Below, one piece after another: positions 17,874 to 26,838 of a stretch of DNA of 64,000 bases (position 1 is its first letter; every line of letters begins with the position of its first letter). Both the position numbers and the translations under genes were made by a program. Origin of the DNA: AAA044-D11 sp009705075 (lineage in GTDB: Bacteria; Actinomycetota; Actinomycetes; Nanopelagicales; Nanopelagicaceae). Under the pieces are notes generated by a model. The model did not search any database and was not told the DNA's origin. It saw nothing but the letters and a program-made list of their open reading frames with translations. Location of the stretch: assembly GCA_965268675.1 (NCBI GenBank), contig OZ254179.1, positions 434,001 through 498,000 on the forward strand. The letters are read 5' to 3'.

Positions 17874-18077
17874 ATGGAAGGCACACTCAACCTGGTCGGT
17901 TATGGCCTATCAGCAATCGGACCTGCAATCGCAACCGGAATGATCTTCGCCGCATATATCAGCGGTGTAGCTCGTCAACCAGAAGCTCGCAGCGTTCTAC
18001 AACCAATCGCATTCCTAGGCTTCGCTCTCGCTGAAGCTCTGGCTCTCTTTGGTCTAGTTCTAGCATTCGTTCTCTAA
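17874..18077 (+). CDS. atpE: ATP synthase F0 subunit c
   Basis: A 67-residue two-helix hairpin forming the rotor ring. The polar loop is R34-Q35-P36 and the ion-carrying carboxylate is E54 in ALAEALALFG. The first helix has no glutamine at the position used by sodium-coupled rings, so proton coupling is expected. Start ATG with GAAAGG upstream. Shorter than many actinobacterial c subunits but complete. Confidence 0.96.
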   Translation: MEGTLNLVGYGLSAIGPAIATGMIFAAYISGVARQPEARSVLQPIAFLGFALAEALALFGLVLAFVL

Positions 18078-18079
18078 CC

Positions 18080-18610
18080 ATGAGCTTTCGCACAAGCGCA
18101 TCGGAAGCAGCGGCTAATCCGCTAATTCCGCATACCGCAGAACTCATTGTTGGCCTCATCGCCTTCACTTTGTTGTTCCTTGTGCTGCGCTCCAAAGTTG
18201 TGCCAATGTTTGAAAAAGCATTCGCAGCTCGCACCGAAGCAATTCAAGGTGGCATGGAGAAGGCCGAGAAAGCACAACGTGAAGCGCAAGTTGCACTTGA
18301 GCAGTACACGGCACAGTTAAGTGATGCCCGCGGGGAAGCACAGAAGATTCGTGAAGAAGCACGCGTTCAAGGCGCTGCAATCATCGATGATCTTCGAAGC
18401 AAAGCGCAGGAAGAAGCTGCTCGAATTACTGCTGCAGCAACAGCATCAATTGAAGCTGAACGTCAACAAGCAATTACATCTCTTCGCAATGAAGTTGGTT
18501 CACTTGCAACCGAACTAGCATCAAAGATTGTTGGAGAAGCGTTAGATGACCAGGTTCGACAATCACGCATTGTTGACCGCTTCTTGGATGACTTGGAGAA
18601 GAGTAAGTAA
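18080..18610 (+). CDS. atpF: ATP synthase F0 subunit b
   Basis: Peripheral-stalk subunit of 176 residues: one N-terminal membrane helix (about residues 20-42, ELIVGLIAFTLLFLVL) and a long charged coiled coil rich in Ala/Glu/Arg. The C-terminal end has LATELASKIVGEALDD, which contacts delta. The ATG comes two bases after atpE and the stop shares a base with the atpH start. Confidence 0.94.
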   Translation: MSFRTSASEAAANPLIPHTAELIVGLIAFTLLFLVLRSKVVPMFEKAFAARTEAIQGGMEKAEKAQREAQVALEQYTAQLSDARGEAQKIREEARVQGAAIIDDLRSKAQEEAARITAAATASIEAERQQAITSLRNEVGSLATELASKIVGEALDDQVRQSRIVDRFLDDLEKSK

Positions 18611-19437
18611 TGATCGTATTAGGTGGAAGCAGTCGTCAGTCACTAGCCGCACTTCGTGTTGCGCTAGATAGCGCACTCAAGGGTGTGTCTGCTGGCGACG
18701 CTTCTGCTATTTCAAGTGATCTCTTTAAAGCACTTGTTGCGATTGATTCCTCAACCGGTCTACGTCGCGCCTTGACTGACTCATCACGTGATTCTGCTTC
18801 TAAAGCCGATCTAATCTCAGATCTATTTAAGAAGTCACTTGGAGGTCCAGCACTTTCATTGCTCGCAACAGCAACTTCACTTCGCTGGTCATCGCCATCA
18901 GGCATAGCAGATGCAATCGAACAGATTGCGGTAGAAGCTGAAGCAGCCGCCGCGAATCTCGGTGACTCTCTTGATCAGGTTCAAAGTGAAATTTTCCACT
19001 TCTCCAAGTTGCTAATCGAAAATCCAGATCTACGTACCGCGTTAAGTGCCCGTGCCCAAACACCTGCCGCAAAGCAGGAACTTCTGAAGAGCATCTTTGG
19101 AAGTAAGTTTGCTGTAAGCACCAATAACTTGCTTTCTCACAGCGTTGAAGGCCGTCGGGCTCGCAGTATTGAAAAGACTATTACTGCTTATTCGCATGCA
19201 GTCACAGCACGACGTAATCGCGTAAATGCGCACATTAAATCTTCCATCGCACTTAGCGATGGGCAGGCAAAGAAGTTGGCAGATTCACTTACAAAGAAGA
19301 TCGGCCAACCAGTTCACCTAAATATTGAAATCGATCCGAGCGTTCTTGGTGGTATTTCAATTCGTTTCGGTGATGAAGTTATCGATGGCACTATTTCAAA
19401 TAGATTGGCAGAGGCAAGCCGCGCGCTTGTTTCTTAA
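18610..19437 (+). CDS. atpH: ATP synthase F1 subunit delta
   Basis: Connects the peripheral stalk to the alpha3beta3 head. At 275 residues it is longer than the roughly 180 of proteobacterial delta, as usual in actinobacteria, with an N-terminal extension before the helical domain. The C-terminal VHLNIEIDPSVLGGISIRFG and VIDGTISNRLAEASRAL are the family signature. It starts on the last base of the atpF stop. Confidence 0.93.
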   Translation: MIVLGGSSRQSLAALRVALDSALKGVSAGDASAISSDLFKALVAIDSSTGLRRALTDSSRDSASKADLISDLFKKSLGGPALSLLATATSLRWSSPSGIADAIEQIAVEAEAAAANLGDSLDQVQSEIFHFSKLLIENPDLRTALSARAQTPAAKQELLKSIFGSKFAVSTNNLLSHSVEGRRARSIEKTITAYSHAVTARRNRVNAHIKSSIALSDGQAKKLADSLTKKIGQPVHLNIEIDPSVLGGISIRFGDEVIDGTISNRLAEASRALVS

Positions 19438-19499
19438 TAAGAAAAAATAGGTTTCAGAGCTCACATCTCGTGAATCTGAATTAGTTGAAGGAGTTAAAG

Positions 19500-21137
19500 A
19501 TGGCGGAACTCACGATCCGGCCCGAAGAGATTCGCGACGCGCTTGCAAAGCATGTTGCTTCTTACCAACCGGGAGCCGCAGCACGCGATGAGATCGGTAC
19601 CGTAACTGAAGCAGGCGATGGCATCGCCCGTGTTGAAGGTCTGCCTTCGACAATGACCAACGAACTTCTTAAGTTCGAAAATGGAACGCTCGGTCTGGCA
19701 CTGAACCTCGATGTGCGCGAAATCGGTGTAGTTATTCTTGGTGAGTTCACTGGAATTGAAGAAGGAACAAGCGTTAGCCGCACCGGCGAAATTCTTTCGG
19801 TACCAGTTGGCGATGGCTTCCTTGGTCGCGTTGTTGATCCACTCGGTCGCCCAATCGATGGCAAGGGTGAAATCAAAGCTGAAGCGCAACGTGCACTTGA
19901 ACTGCAGGCACCTTCAGTAGTTCAACGTCAACCAGTTAAAGAGCCAATGCAGACAGGTATTAAAGCTATCGATGCGATGACAGCAATTGGCCGCGGACAA
20001 CGTCAGCTAATTATTGGCGACCGTCAGACCGGTAAGACTGCAATTGCAATCGACACAATCATTAACCAGAAAGAGAACTGGAAATCTGGCGATCCAAAGA
20101 AGCAAGTTAAATGTATTTATGTTGCTATCGGTCAGAAGGGTTCAACCATTGCATCTGTTAAAGGCGCTTTGGAAGAAGCTGGCGCGATGGAGTACACAAC
20201 AATCGTTGCTTCACCTGCATCAGATCCAGCAGGCTTCAAGTACCTAGCTCCCTACACCGGTTCTGCAATTGGGCAGCACTGGATGTACAAGGGCGAGCAC
20301 GTACTAATTATTTTCGATGATCTCTCAAAGCAGGCTGAGGCTTATCGTTCAGTATCGCTATTGCTACGACGCCCACCGGGCCGCGAAGCTTATCCAGGAG
20401 ACGTTTTCTACTTACACTCACGTCTTCTAGAACGTTGCGCAAAGCTTTCAGATGAACTTGGTGGCGGTTCAATGACCGGACTTCCAATCATCGAAACAAA
20501 AGGAAACGACGTTTCAGCATTCATTCCGACAAACGTAATTTCAATTACTGACGGACAGTGCTTCCTTGAAACAGATCTCTTCAACGCAGGTGTTCGTCCC
20601 GCAATCAACGTAGGTATTTCAGTATCTCGGGTTGGTGGTTCAGCACAGACAAAGGCGATTAAGAAGATTGCAGGACGTCTACGTCTTGACTTGGCTCAGT
20701 ATCGCGAACTCGAAGCATTCGCTGCATTTGGTTCAGATCTTGATGCGGCATCAAAAGCCCAACTAGAGCGCGGTGCGCGCATGGTTGAACTTTTGAAGCA
20801 GGGTCAATATTCACCTTATTCAGTAGAACGCATGGCTGCATCAATTTGGGCGGGAACAACTGGAAACATGGACTCAATCCCTGTTGCTGATATTCGTCGC
20901 TTTGAATCAGAATTCTTAGATTTCATTGGTCGCGAACGTCCAAAGATTTTCGAAGTTATCTCTGCAACCAAGGAACTTACGGATGACACAGTTGCATCAC
21001 TACAAGAAGCAATTGATACCTTTAAGAAGCAATTCTCCGCATCAGGTGCTGCTGCAGTAAATGAAGCAGAAGCTGAAGCGCTAACTGGCGAAGATAACGA
21101 ACAGATTACCCGCCAAGTTCCAAAGGTGAAGAAGTAA
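19500..21137 (+). CDS. atpA: ATP synthase F1 subunit alpha
   Basis: Non-catalytic nucleotide-binding subunit. The 545-residue protein has the beta-barrel start (VASYQPGAAARDEIGTV), Walker A GDRQTGKTAIAID at residue 173 onward, and PAINVGISVSRVGGSAQ. The start is the ATG at 19500, preceded by AAGGAG; an in-frame TTG five codons upstream falls on that ribosome binding site and is rejected. The C-terminal tail of about 25 residues is Glu/Ala-rich and poorly conserved. Confidence 0.97.
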   Translation: MAELTIRPEEIRDALAKHVASYQPGAAARDEIGTVTEAGDGIARVEGLPSTMTNELLKFENGTLGLALNLDVREIGVVILGEFTGIEEGTSVSRTGEILSVPVGDGFLGRVVDPLGRPIDGKGEIKAEAQRALELQAPSVVQRQPVKEPMQTGIKAIDAMTAIGRGQRQLIIGDRQTGKTAIAIDTIINQKENWKSGDPKKQVKCIYVAIGQKGSTIASVKGALEEAGAMEYTTIVASPASDPAGFKYLAPYTGSAIGQHWMYKGEHVLIIFDDLSKQAEAYRSVSLLLRRPPGREAYPGDVFYLHSRLLERCAKLSDELGGGSMTGLPIIETKGNDVSAFIPTNVISITDGQCFLETDLFNAGVRPAINVGISVSRVGGSAQTKAIKKIAGRLRLDLAQYRELEAFAAFGSDLDAASKAQLERGARMVELLKQGQYSPYSVERMAASIWAGTTGNMDSIPVADIRRFESEFLDFIGRERPKIFEVISATKELTDDTVASLQEAIDTFKKQFSASGAAAVNEAEAEALTGEDNEQITRQVPKVKK

Positions 21138-21141
21138 CCAA

Positions 21142-22053
21142 ATGGGTGCTCAACTACGCATATATCGCCGCCGAATGCGTTCGGTTAAGGCGACCAAGAA
21201 GATTACGAAGGCAATGGAGTTAATCTCTGCCTCTCGTATCGTCAAGGCGCAACAACGCGTGGCTGCTTCATCTCCATATGCAAATGAACTTACCCGTGCT
21301 GTAACTGCGGTGGCTTCCTTCTCAAGTACAAACCATCCGCTAACGACACCTTCTGAGACACCACGCCGGGCTGCGGTTTTAATCATCACTGCAGATCGCG
21401 GAATGGCTGGCGCATATTCAAACGCCGCAATCAAAGAGGGCGATCAACTTGTCACAGCACTTCGCGAACGCGGACTTTCTACAGAGGCTTATTTGATTGG
21501 CCGTAAGGCAGTTAACTATTACCGTTTCCGTAGCCGCAAGATTGCTGGATCATGGACCGGCTTCTCTGATAACCCAACTTATGCGCACGCTAAAGAGGTT
21601 TCAGATGCTCTGATTGCAGCATTCATTGCAGATGCTGAAACAGTCGAGACCGGTGTCGATGAATTACATATTGTTTACACCCAATTTAAATCGATGATCA
21701 CTCAGATCCCAGAAGCGCGTCGCATGCTTCCACTTGAAGTTGTGGAATCAGAGACTGCATCTAGCGCTCTTCTGCCTATGTATGAATTCGAACCAAACGC
21801 TGGAGAGGTTTTAAATTCCTTACTACCTCGCTACGTTGAGGCTCGAGTCTTTAATGCGATGTTGCAATCTGCAGCTTCCGAGCATGCAGCACGCCGTCGC
21901 GCAATGAAGTCAGCAACTGACAATGCTGATGAGTTAATCAAGTCCTTAACCCGTCTTGCTAACGCAGCCCGTCAAGCTGAAATTACGCAAGAGATCAGTG
22001 AAATCGTCGGCGGCGCAGATGCGCTTGCCTCAGCCAGCGCAGGGAGCGAATGA
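21142..22053 (+). CDS. atpG: ATP synthase F1 subunit gamma
   Basis: Central rotor shaft, 303 residues. The N-terminal helix RIYRRRMRSVKATKKITKAM, the central ITADRGMAGAYSNAA and the C-terminal helix with ARRRAMKSATDNADELIKSL are diagnostic. The stop overlaps the first possible atpD start. No long insertion is evident. Confidence 0.96.
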   Translation: MGAQLRIYRRRMRSVKATKKITKAMELISASRIVKAQQRVAASSPYANELTRAVTAVASFSSTNHPLTTPSETPRRAAVLIITADRGMAGAYSNAAIKEGDQLVTALRERGLSTEAYLIGRKAVNYYRFRSRKIAGSWTGFSDNPTYAHAKEVSDALIAAFIADAETVETGVDELHIVYTQFKSMITQIPEARRMLPLEVVESETASSALLPMYEFEPNAGEVLNSLLPRYVEARVFNAMLQSAASEHAARRRAMKSATDNADELIKSLTRLANAARQAEITQEISEIVGGADALASASAGSE

Positions 22054-23480
22054 TGTCAACAGGAACAAAAACAGGAACAGGTCGCGTAGCACGCGTTATC
22101 GGTCCGGTTGTGGATATTGAATTCCCAGCCGATTCGATGCCATCGATCTTCAATGCGTTACATGTTGATGTGACACTCAGCGGTGAGAAGCGCATGCTTA
22201 CACTCGAAGTGGCACAGCACATCGGTGACAACTTGGTTCGCGCAATCTCGATGCAACCTACCGATGGCATGGTCCGCGGTGCACTTGTATCAGACACTGG
22301 CGCTGCTATCTCTGTCCCAGTTGGCGATGTAACAAAGGGTCACGTTTTCAACACACTTGGCGAATCCCTAGATGTTCCAACATCATCACTTGATATTAAA
22401 GAGCGTTGGCCAATCCACCGCACAGCCCCTGCTTTCGATCAACTCGAATCAAAGACCGAGATGTTTGAAACTGGAATCAAAGTAATCGATCTTCTGACAC
22501 CATATGTACGCGGTGGAAAGATCGGTCTATTCGGTGGCGCTGGTGTTGGTAAGACAGTTTTGATTCAGGAAATGATTTATCGCGTAGCTGAAAACTTCGG
22601 TGGCGTATCTGTATTCGCTGGCGTTGGAGAACGTACTCGTGAAGGAAACGACTTGTTCTTGGAAATGACCGAGACTGGCGTTATCAATAAGACTGCATTG
22701 GTCTTCGGCCAGATGGATGAACCACCTGGAACTCGTCTTCGCGTTGCTCTTTCAGCGCTAACAATGGCGGAATACTTCCGCGATGTTCAGAAGCAAGATG
22801 TACTTCTCTTCATCGACAATATCTTCCGTTTCACACAAGCTGGTTCTGAAGTATCAACACTTCTTGGACGTATGCCATCTGCAGTGGGTTACCAACCAAC
22901 TCTTGCCGATGAAATGGGTCAGCTACAAGAGCGTATTACTTCAACTCGCGGTCACTCGATTACATCTATGCAGGCAATTTATGTTCCTGCAGATGACATC
23001 ACCGACCCAGCTCCACACACAACCTTCGCGCACTTGGATGCAACAACAGTGTTGTCTCGTCCAATTTCCGAACTTGGTATCTATCCTGCGGTAGATCCAC
23101 TTGACTCAACATCACGTATTTTGGATCCACGCTACATCGGCGAGCACCACTTCCGTGTTGCGAACCGGGTAAAGCAAATTCTTCAGCGTTACAAGGATCT
23201 ACAAGACATCATCGCAATTCTAGGTATCGATGAATTGTCTGAAGAGGATCGCATTCTTGTAGGACGCGCACGTCGTATCCAGCGCTTCTTGTCACAGAAC
23301 ACATTCGTGGCAAAGGTCTTTACAGGTATCGATGGCTCATTCGTTCCGCTAACAGAAACAATCGCAGCATTTGAAGCACTTGCTGATGGAAAGTATGACC
23401 ACGTTCCAGAACAAGCCTTCTTCATGTGCGGCGGCCTTGATGACGTTGAAAAGCGCGCAGCTGAATTGGCAAAGGCATAA
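22053..23480 (+). CDS. atpD: ATP synthase F1 subunit beta
   Basis: Catalytic subunit, 475 residues. Walker A GGAGVGKT (about residues 161-168), catalytic Glu in GVGERTREGNDL, Walker B LLFIDNIFRFTQAGSEVS and the DELSEED loop (reads IDELSEEDRI) are all present. Two consecutive ATGs occur (22050 and 22053); the second gives better spacing from AGGGAG and is chosen. Followed by atpC six bases later. Confidence 0.98.
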   Translation: MSTGTKTGTGRVARVIGPVVDIEFPADSMPSIFNALHVDVTLSGEKRMLTLEVAQHIGDNLVRAISMQPTDGMVRGALVSDTGAAISVPVGDVTKGHVFNTLGESLDVPTSSLDIKERWPIHRTAPAFDQLESKTEMFETGIKVIDLLTPYVRGGKIGLFGGAGVGKTVLIQEMIYRVAENFGGVSVFAGVGERTREGNDLFLEMTETGVINKTALVFGQMDEPPGTRLRVALSALTMAEYFRDVQKQDVLLFIDNIFRFTQAGSEVSTLLGRMPSAVGYQPTLADEMGQLQERITSTRGHSITSMQAIYVPADDITDPAPHTTFAHLDATTVLSRPISELGIYPAVDPLDSTSRILDPRYIGEHHFRVANRVKQILQRYKDLQDIIAILGIDELSEEDRILVGRARRIQRFLSQNTFVAKVFTGIDGSFVPLTETIAAFEALADGKYDHVPEQAFFMCGGLDDVEKRAAELAKA

Positions 23481-23486
23481 CCCCAA

Positions 23487-23744
23487 ATGTCTGCAAACTT
23501 AACTGTTGAAGTTGTATCTCCGGAGAAGCGGGTCTGGTCTGGCGAGGCGAAAATGATTTCGGCTCGCACACTAGAAGGTGACATCGGTGTTTTGCCGGGT
23601 CACGCACCGCTTCTTGGAGTACTTGTTGATGGACAGGTCAGCATCAAGGTCGCTGATGGAACAACACAAGAATTCAATGTTCACGGTGGTTTTATCTCTG
23701 TTTCAAATAACCGGGTATCAATTCTCGGCGAATCAACTGATTAA
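23487..23744 (+). CDS. atpC: ATP synthase F1 subunit epsilon (short form)
   Basis: An 85-residue protein that contains only the N-terminal beta-sandwich of epsilon: VEVVSPEKRVWSGEAKMI, GDIGVLPGHAPLL, GGFISVSNNRVSIL. The C-terminal two-helix domain, which in most bacteria extends up the gamma shaft and inhibits ATP hydrolysis, is absent. The frame ends cleanly with TAA and there is no helical-domain coding in the 32 bases before the next gene. The core function (contact with gamma and the c-ring) should be kept. Confidence 0.93.
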   Translation: MSANLTVEVVSPEKRVWSGEAKMISARTLEGDIGVLPGHAPLLGVLVDGQVSIKVADGTTQEFNVHGGFISVSNNRVSILGESTD

Positions 23745-23776
23745 GTAATTTTTAATTCACATCAACTAGGAGGTTT

Positions 23777-24922
23777 ATGGCAAGCCCACTAGTTGAAACT
23801 GCGCCGCTAATTTTGGATGTAGGTGTGGTTCTAACTGTTGCTGCCACTATGGGTTTTGTTGCCAGAAAATTCGGTTTACCAGCAGTTCTCGGCTATCTCT
23901 TAACAGGCTTACTAGTATCGCCATTTACTCCAGGCTTTGTAGCGGATAAAAATCAATTAGCGCTCTTAGCGGATATCGGTGTCGTGCTTCTGCTTTTTGA
24001 AGTTGGTATAGAAATAGATTTACGCAGAATTGGTAAAGAACATAGATCAATACTTTGGGGCGTTCCTGCTCAAGTTGCAATTGGAGTCTTGATTGGCACC
24101 CCGGTTTTCCTATGGCTGGATATCCCAATTTTGGGAGCACTTTTGTTGTCGCTATCTATAGCGATGTCATCAAGTGTAGTAATCGTAAACATTACGCGAA
24201 GCCCGCGAAGAAGGACTGACGCACTGACCGAAGAAGCGATGTTAGGTTGGTCTGTTGTTCAAGATGTTGTGGGTGTAACTCTCGCAGTCATAATTCTCAC
24301 CGCATTTGGCGAAAGTGACAAACCACTTCCAGTCGCTATCGGTGGCATTTTTGGTTTTGCAGCCCTTGCATATATTTTTTCAAGACTTCTTCCAAAACTC
24401 ATGCGAATGATTCGTTGGGAGAAAGATCTATTCTTGATTTATTCAGTCTCAATCGGATTGGTTCTAGCCGCTCTTGGCACCGTTGCGTTTGGAATTCCAA
24501 TGGCACTTGCAGGGTTCATCGCTGGATTAGCAATAAATCAGAGTCAGGATACTGATGAGATCAGAAAGGCAATTCTTCCATTTAGGGATTTGTTTGCCGT
24601 CCTCTTCTTTGTCGTCATTGGTTCTCTGATACCACCTGACGAGCTCTCAAATTCCTGGCCTTTTGCGTTATTGGTTCTTACTATGATGATCGTTCTAAAA
24701 ACTATCCCAACAGCGCTTTTGGCAAAACTCGGGAAGCTTAAAGTTAGACCGCTGCAGTTTGGCGTAGGAATAAGCCAAATCGGTGAGTTTTCTTTCGTTC
24801 TGGGAAGTATCGCATTCGCAGAAAATGCAATTACAGTTTCGCAATACACCGGTGTTTTAGTCGCTGTTGTTCTTTCTATCGTTTTCTCTACGATTCTGGT
24901 CCGCAAAGTTGGAAACTCTTAA
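23777..24922 (+). CDS. Cation:proton antiporter (CPA2/KefB-like)
   Basis: A 381-residue membrane protein of the Na+/H+ exchanger superfamily with about 12 hydrophobic segments. Family markers include FGLPAVLGYLLTGLLVSPF, LLLFEVGIEIDLRRIGKEHR, SSSVVIVNITRSP, the conserved VVQDVVGV (ion-binding Asp) and GISQIGEFSFVLG. No cytoplasmic TrkA-N/RCK domain follows, unlike KefB/KefC. Good Shine-Dalgarno AGGAGG. It sits immediately after the atp operon and could exchange cations against the same proton gradient; the substrate ion is not readable from sequence. Confidence 0.85.
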   Translation: MASPLVETAPLILDVGVVLTVAATMGFVARKFGLPAVLGYLLTGLLVSPFTPGFVADKNQLALLADIGVVLLLFEVGIEIDLRRIGKEHRSILWGVPAQVAIGVLIGTPVFLWLDIPILGALLLSLSIAMSSSVVIVNITRSPRRRTDALTEEAMLGWSVVQDVVGVTLAVIILTAFGESDKPLPVAIGGIFGFAALAYIFSRLLPKLMRMIRWEKDLFLIYSVSIGLVLAALGTVAFGIPMALAGFIAGLAINQSQDTDEIRKAILPFRDLFAVLFFVVIGSLIPPDELSNSWPFALLVLTMMIVLKTIPTALLAKLGKLKVRPLQFGVGISQIGEFSFVLGSIAFAENAITVSQYTGVLVAVVLSIVFSTILVRKVGNS

Positions 24923-24925
24923 GCA

Positions 24926-26197
24926 TTAAACGTGGCGCGTAACTTTTGCGCCAAGTGATTGCAGCGCTTCAACAAATCCCGGGTAGCCACGATCTACGTG
25001 GAAAGCATCCTCAACGGTTGTAATTCCTTCGCTAACTAAGCCTGCTAAAACCAAGCCGGCACCAGCACGAATATCGGTTGCTGCTACAGGCGCACCAGAT
25101 AGCTGTTTTTTGCCTGCAATGGATGCGTGATGGCCATCGACATGGATGTCGGCGCCAAGTCTTTGCAGCTCACTTACGAACATGAAGCGACCTTCGAAGA
25201 CGTTCTCAGTAACAATTGAGTTTCCTTCTGCGATCGCATTCATTGTTATTACAAACGGTTGGAGATCTGTTGGGAAACCGGGATAGGGGAGCGTTGAGAC
25301 ATCAATCGCAACGGGCCTTCTATCCATGTGGACGCGGAAGCCATCAGGTGTAGTTGTAATAATGGCGCCAGCCGCAACTAATTTATCGAGTGGAACTTCT
25401 AAATGTTCTGGCCTACCACCATGAATTGTTATGTCACCTTGAGTCATGACTGCAGCAAAGGCCCAAGTACCAGCAACAATGCGATCAGAGAGCGTGGCAT
25501 GCCTTGTTGGCTTCAACTCTTTTACTCCGGTAATTGTTATGACTGGAGTGCCAAGGCCTTCAATTTTTGCTCCCATTGAGATTAGGAATTCACCAAGGTC
25601 AACTACATCAGGCTCACGTGCAGCGTTATCTATTGTTGTAATTCCTTTAGCAAGTACTGCAGCGGTCATAATATTTTCAGTAGCACCAACACTTGGAAAA
25701 TCAAGTGATATCGCCGCCCCAGTCAATCCATTAGGTGCTGTCGCAATTACATAACCATGTTCTGAATGTGCTTCGGCCCCAAGATCAATTAAACCTTTGA
25801 TGTGGAAATCGATTCCGCGAGAACCAATTGCATCACCACCAGGAAGTGCGACCTCAACTTCACCAACGCGAGTTACGAGCGGACCTAAAACATTTATGGA
25901 GGCACGCATCTTACGTACTAGATCGTAGTCAGCGCGGTGACCAGGGGTTTGGGGAACTAAGATTTTCATTTCGAGAGTTGCTCTGTCATAGGAACAAGTG
26001 CAGCCAAGTCTGGTTAGAAGCTCTTCCATAATATGAACATCAGCAATATCCGGAACATTCTCAATAGTTGTTTCGCCAACAGCGAGAAGGGATGCCGCCA
26101 TTAATTTGAGAGCAGAATTTTTAGCACCATAGACCGTAACTTCGCCTACAAGTCGGGCGCCGCCAACAATTTGGAAGTATTCATTTGTATTTTCCAT
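24926..26197 (-). CDS. murA: UDP-N-acetylglucosamine 1-carboxyvinyltransferase MurA
   Basis: First committed enzyme of peptidoglycan synthesis: PEP plus UDP-GlcNAc gives enolpyruvyl-UDP-GlcNAc. The 423-residue protein has GAKNSALKLMAASLL (catalytic lysine region), VRKMRASINVLGPL, and the flexible loop PGGDAIGSR. In that loop the residue usually Cys (E. coli Cys115) is Asp (D122). The start ATG at 26197 is preceded by GGAGGTGATC, an ideal ribosome binding site; a longer in-frame extension upstream is rejected. Divergent from cobO with 65 bases between; convergent with the antiporter. Confidence 0.97.
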   Translation of the reverse strand: MENTNEYFQIVGGARLVGEVTVYGAKNSALKLMAASLLAVGETTIENVPDIADVHIMEELLTRLGCTCSYDRATLEMKILVPQTPGHRADYDLVRKMRASINVLGPLVTRVGEVEVALPGGDAIGSRGIDFHIKGLIDLGAEAHSEHGYVIATAPNGLTGAAISLDFPSVGATENIMTAAVLAKGITTIDNAAREPDVVDLGEFLISMGAKIEGLGTPVITITGVKELKPTRHATLSDRIVAGTWAFAAVMTQGDITIHGGRPEHLEVPLDKLVAAGAIITTTPDGFRVHMDRRPVAIDVSTLPYPGFPTDLQPFVITMNAIAEGNSIVTENVFEGRFMFVSELQRLGADIHVDGHHASIAGKKQLSGAPVAATDIRAGAGLVLAGLVSEGITTVEDAFHVDRGYPGFVEALQSLGAKVTRHV

Positions 26198-26250
26198 AGC
26201 GATCACCTCCGGCTTCCTTGTTTCGAGTGGTCTAATCGTAGTGAGTGAAT

Positions 26251-26256
26251 TAGGCT
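26251..26256 (+). promoter_or_regulatory. -10 box of a probable leaderless cobO transcript
   Basis: TAGGCT ends 6 bases before the ATG of the adenosyltransferase gene; the interval CACCCC has no ribosome binding site. It lies in the short divergent region shared with murA. Confidence 0.4.
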
Positions 26257-26262
26257 CACCCC

Positions 26263-26838
26263 ATGGTAAATCTAACGCGGATATATACAAAAACGGGCGA
26301 TGATGGCACTACCTCACTTGGGGATATGAGCCGAACTTCAAAGAACGATCCACGCCTTGAGGCATATGCAACTGTCGATGAAGCAAATTCTTCAATTGGC
26401 GTTGTTCTGGCACTTGGCAAGATTTCCGACCCTCAGATAGTTAAGTTATTAATCCGTATTCAAAATGATTTATTTGATGTTGGCGCCGATCTATGCACCC
26501 CAGTAGTCGATGATCCAAAGATTCCACCTCTTCGCGTTATCGAACCCCAAATAGCTTATTTGGAAGAGCAAATAGATCACTACAACTCAAGCCTTGAAGC
26601 GCTTCATAGCTTCGTTCTTCCATCAGGATCTCCTGCATCAGCGTTATTACATGTTGCCCGAACCGTTACTCGGCGTGCAGAGCGAAATGTTTGGCACGCT
26701 ATTCATCAATTCGGTGGTGGAGTTAACTCGCTGACAGCTAAATATTTAAACCGACTATCAGATTTGCTCTTTGTACTTGCCCGTTATGAGAATAAGGCAG
26801 AGGGCGATGTGCTCTGGGTTCCTGGAGCTAATCGCTAA
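26263..26838 (+). CDS. Cob(I)yrinic acid a,c-diamide adenosyltransferase (PduO type)
   Basis: Transfers the adenosyl group of ATP to cob(I)alamin, making coenzyme B12. The 191-residue protein carries the PduO signatures TRIYTKTGDDGTTSLGD (residues 5-21), VDEANSSIGVV, PSGSPASALLHVARTVTRRAER and LNRLSDLLFVLARYEN. Actinobacteria often have this gene beside murA, as here. No other cobalamin gene is nearby except the possible ribazole-phosphatase domain at 48.2 kb. Its stop overlaps the convergent neighbour by 4 bases. Confidence 0.93.
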   Translation: MVNLTRIYTKTGDDGTTSLGDMSRTSKNDPRLEAYATVDEANSSIGVVLALGKISDPQIVKLLIRIQNDLFDVGADLCTPVVDDPKIPPLRVIEPQIAYLEEQIDHYNSSLEALHSFVLPSGSPASALLHVARTVTRRAERNVWHAIHQFGGGVNSLTAKYLNRLSDLLFVLARYENKAEGDVLWVPGANR

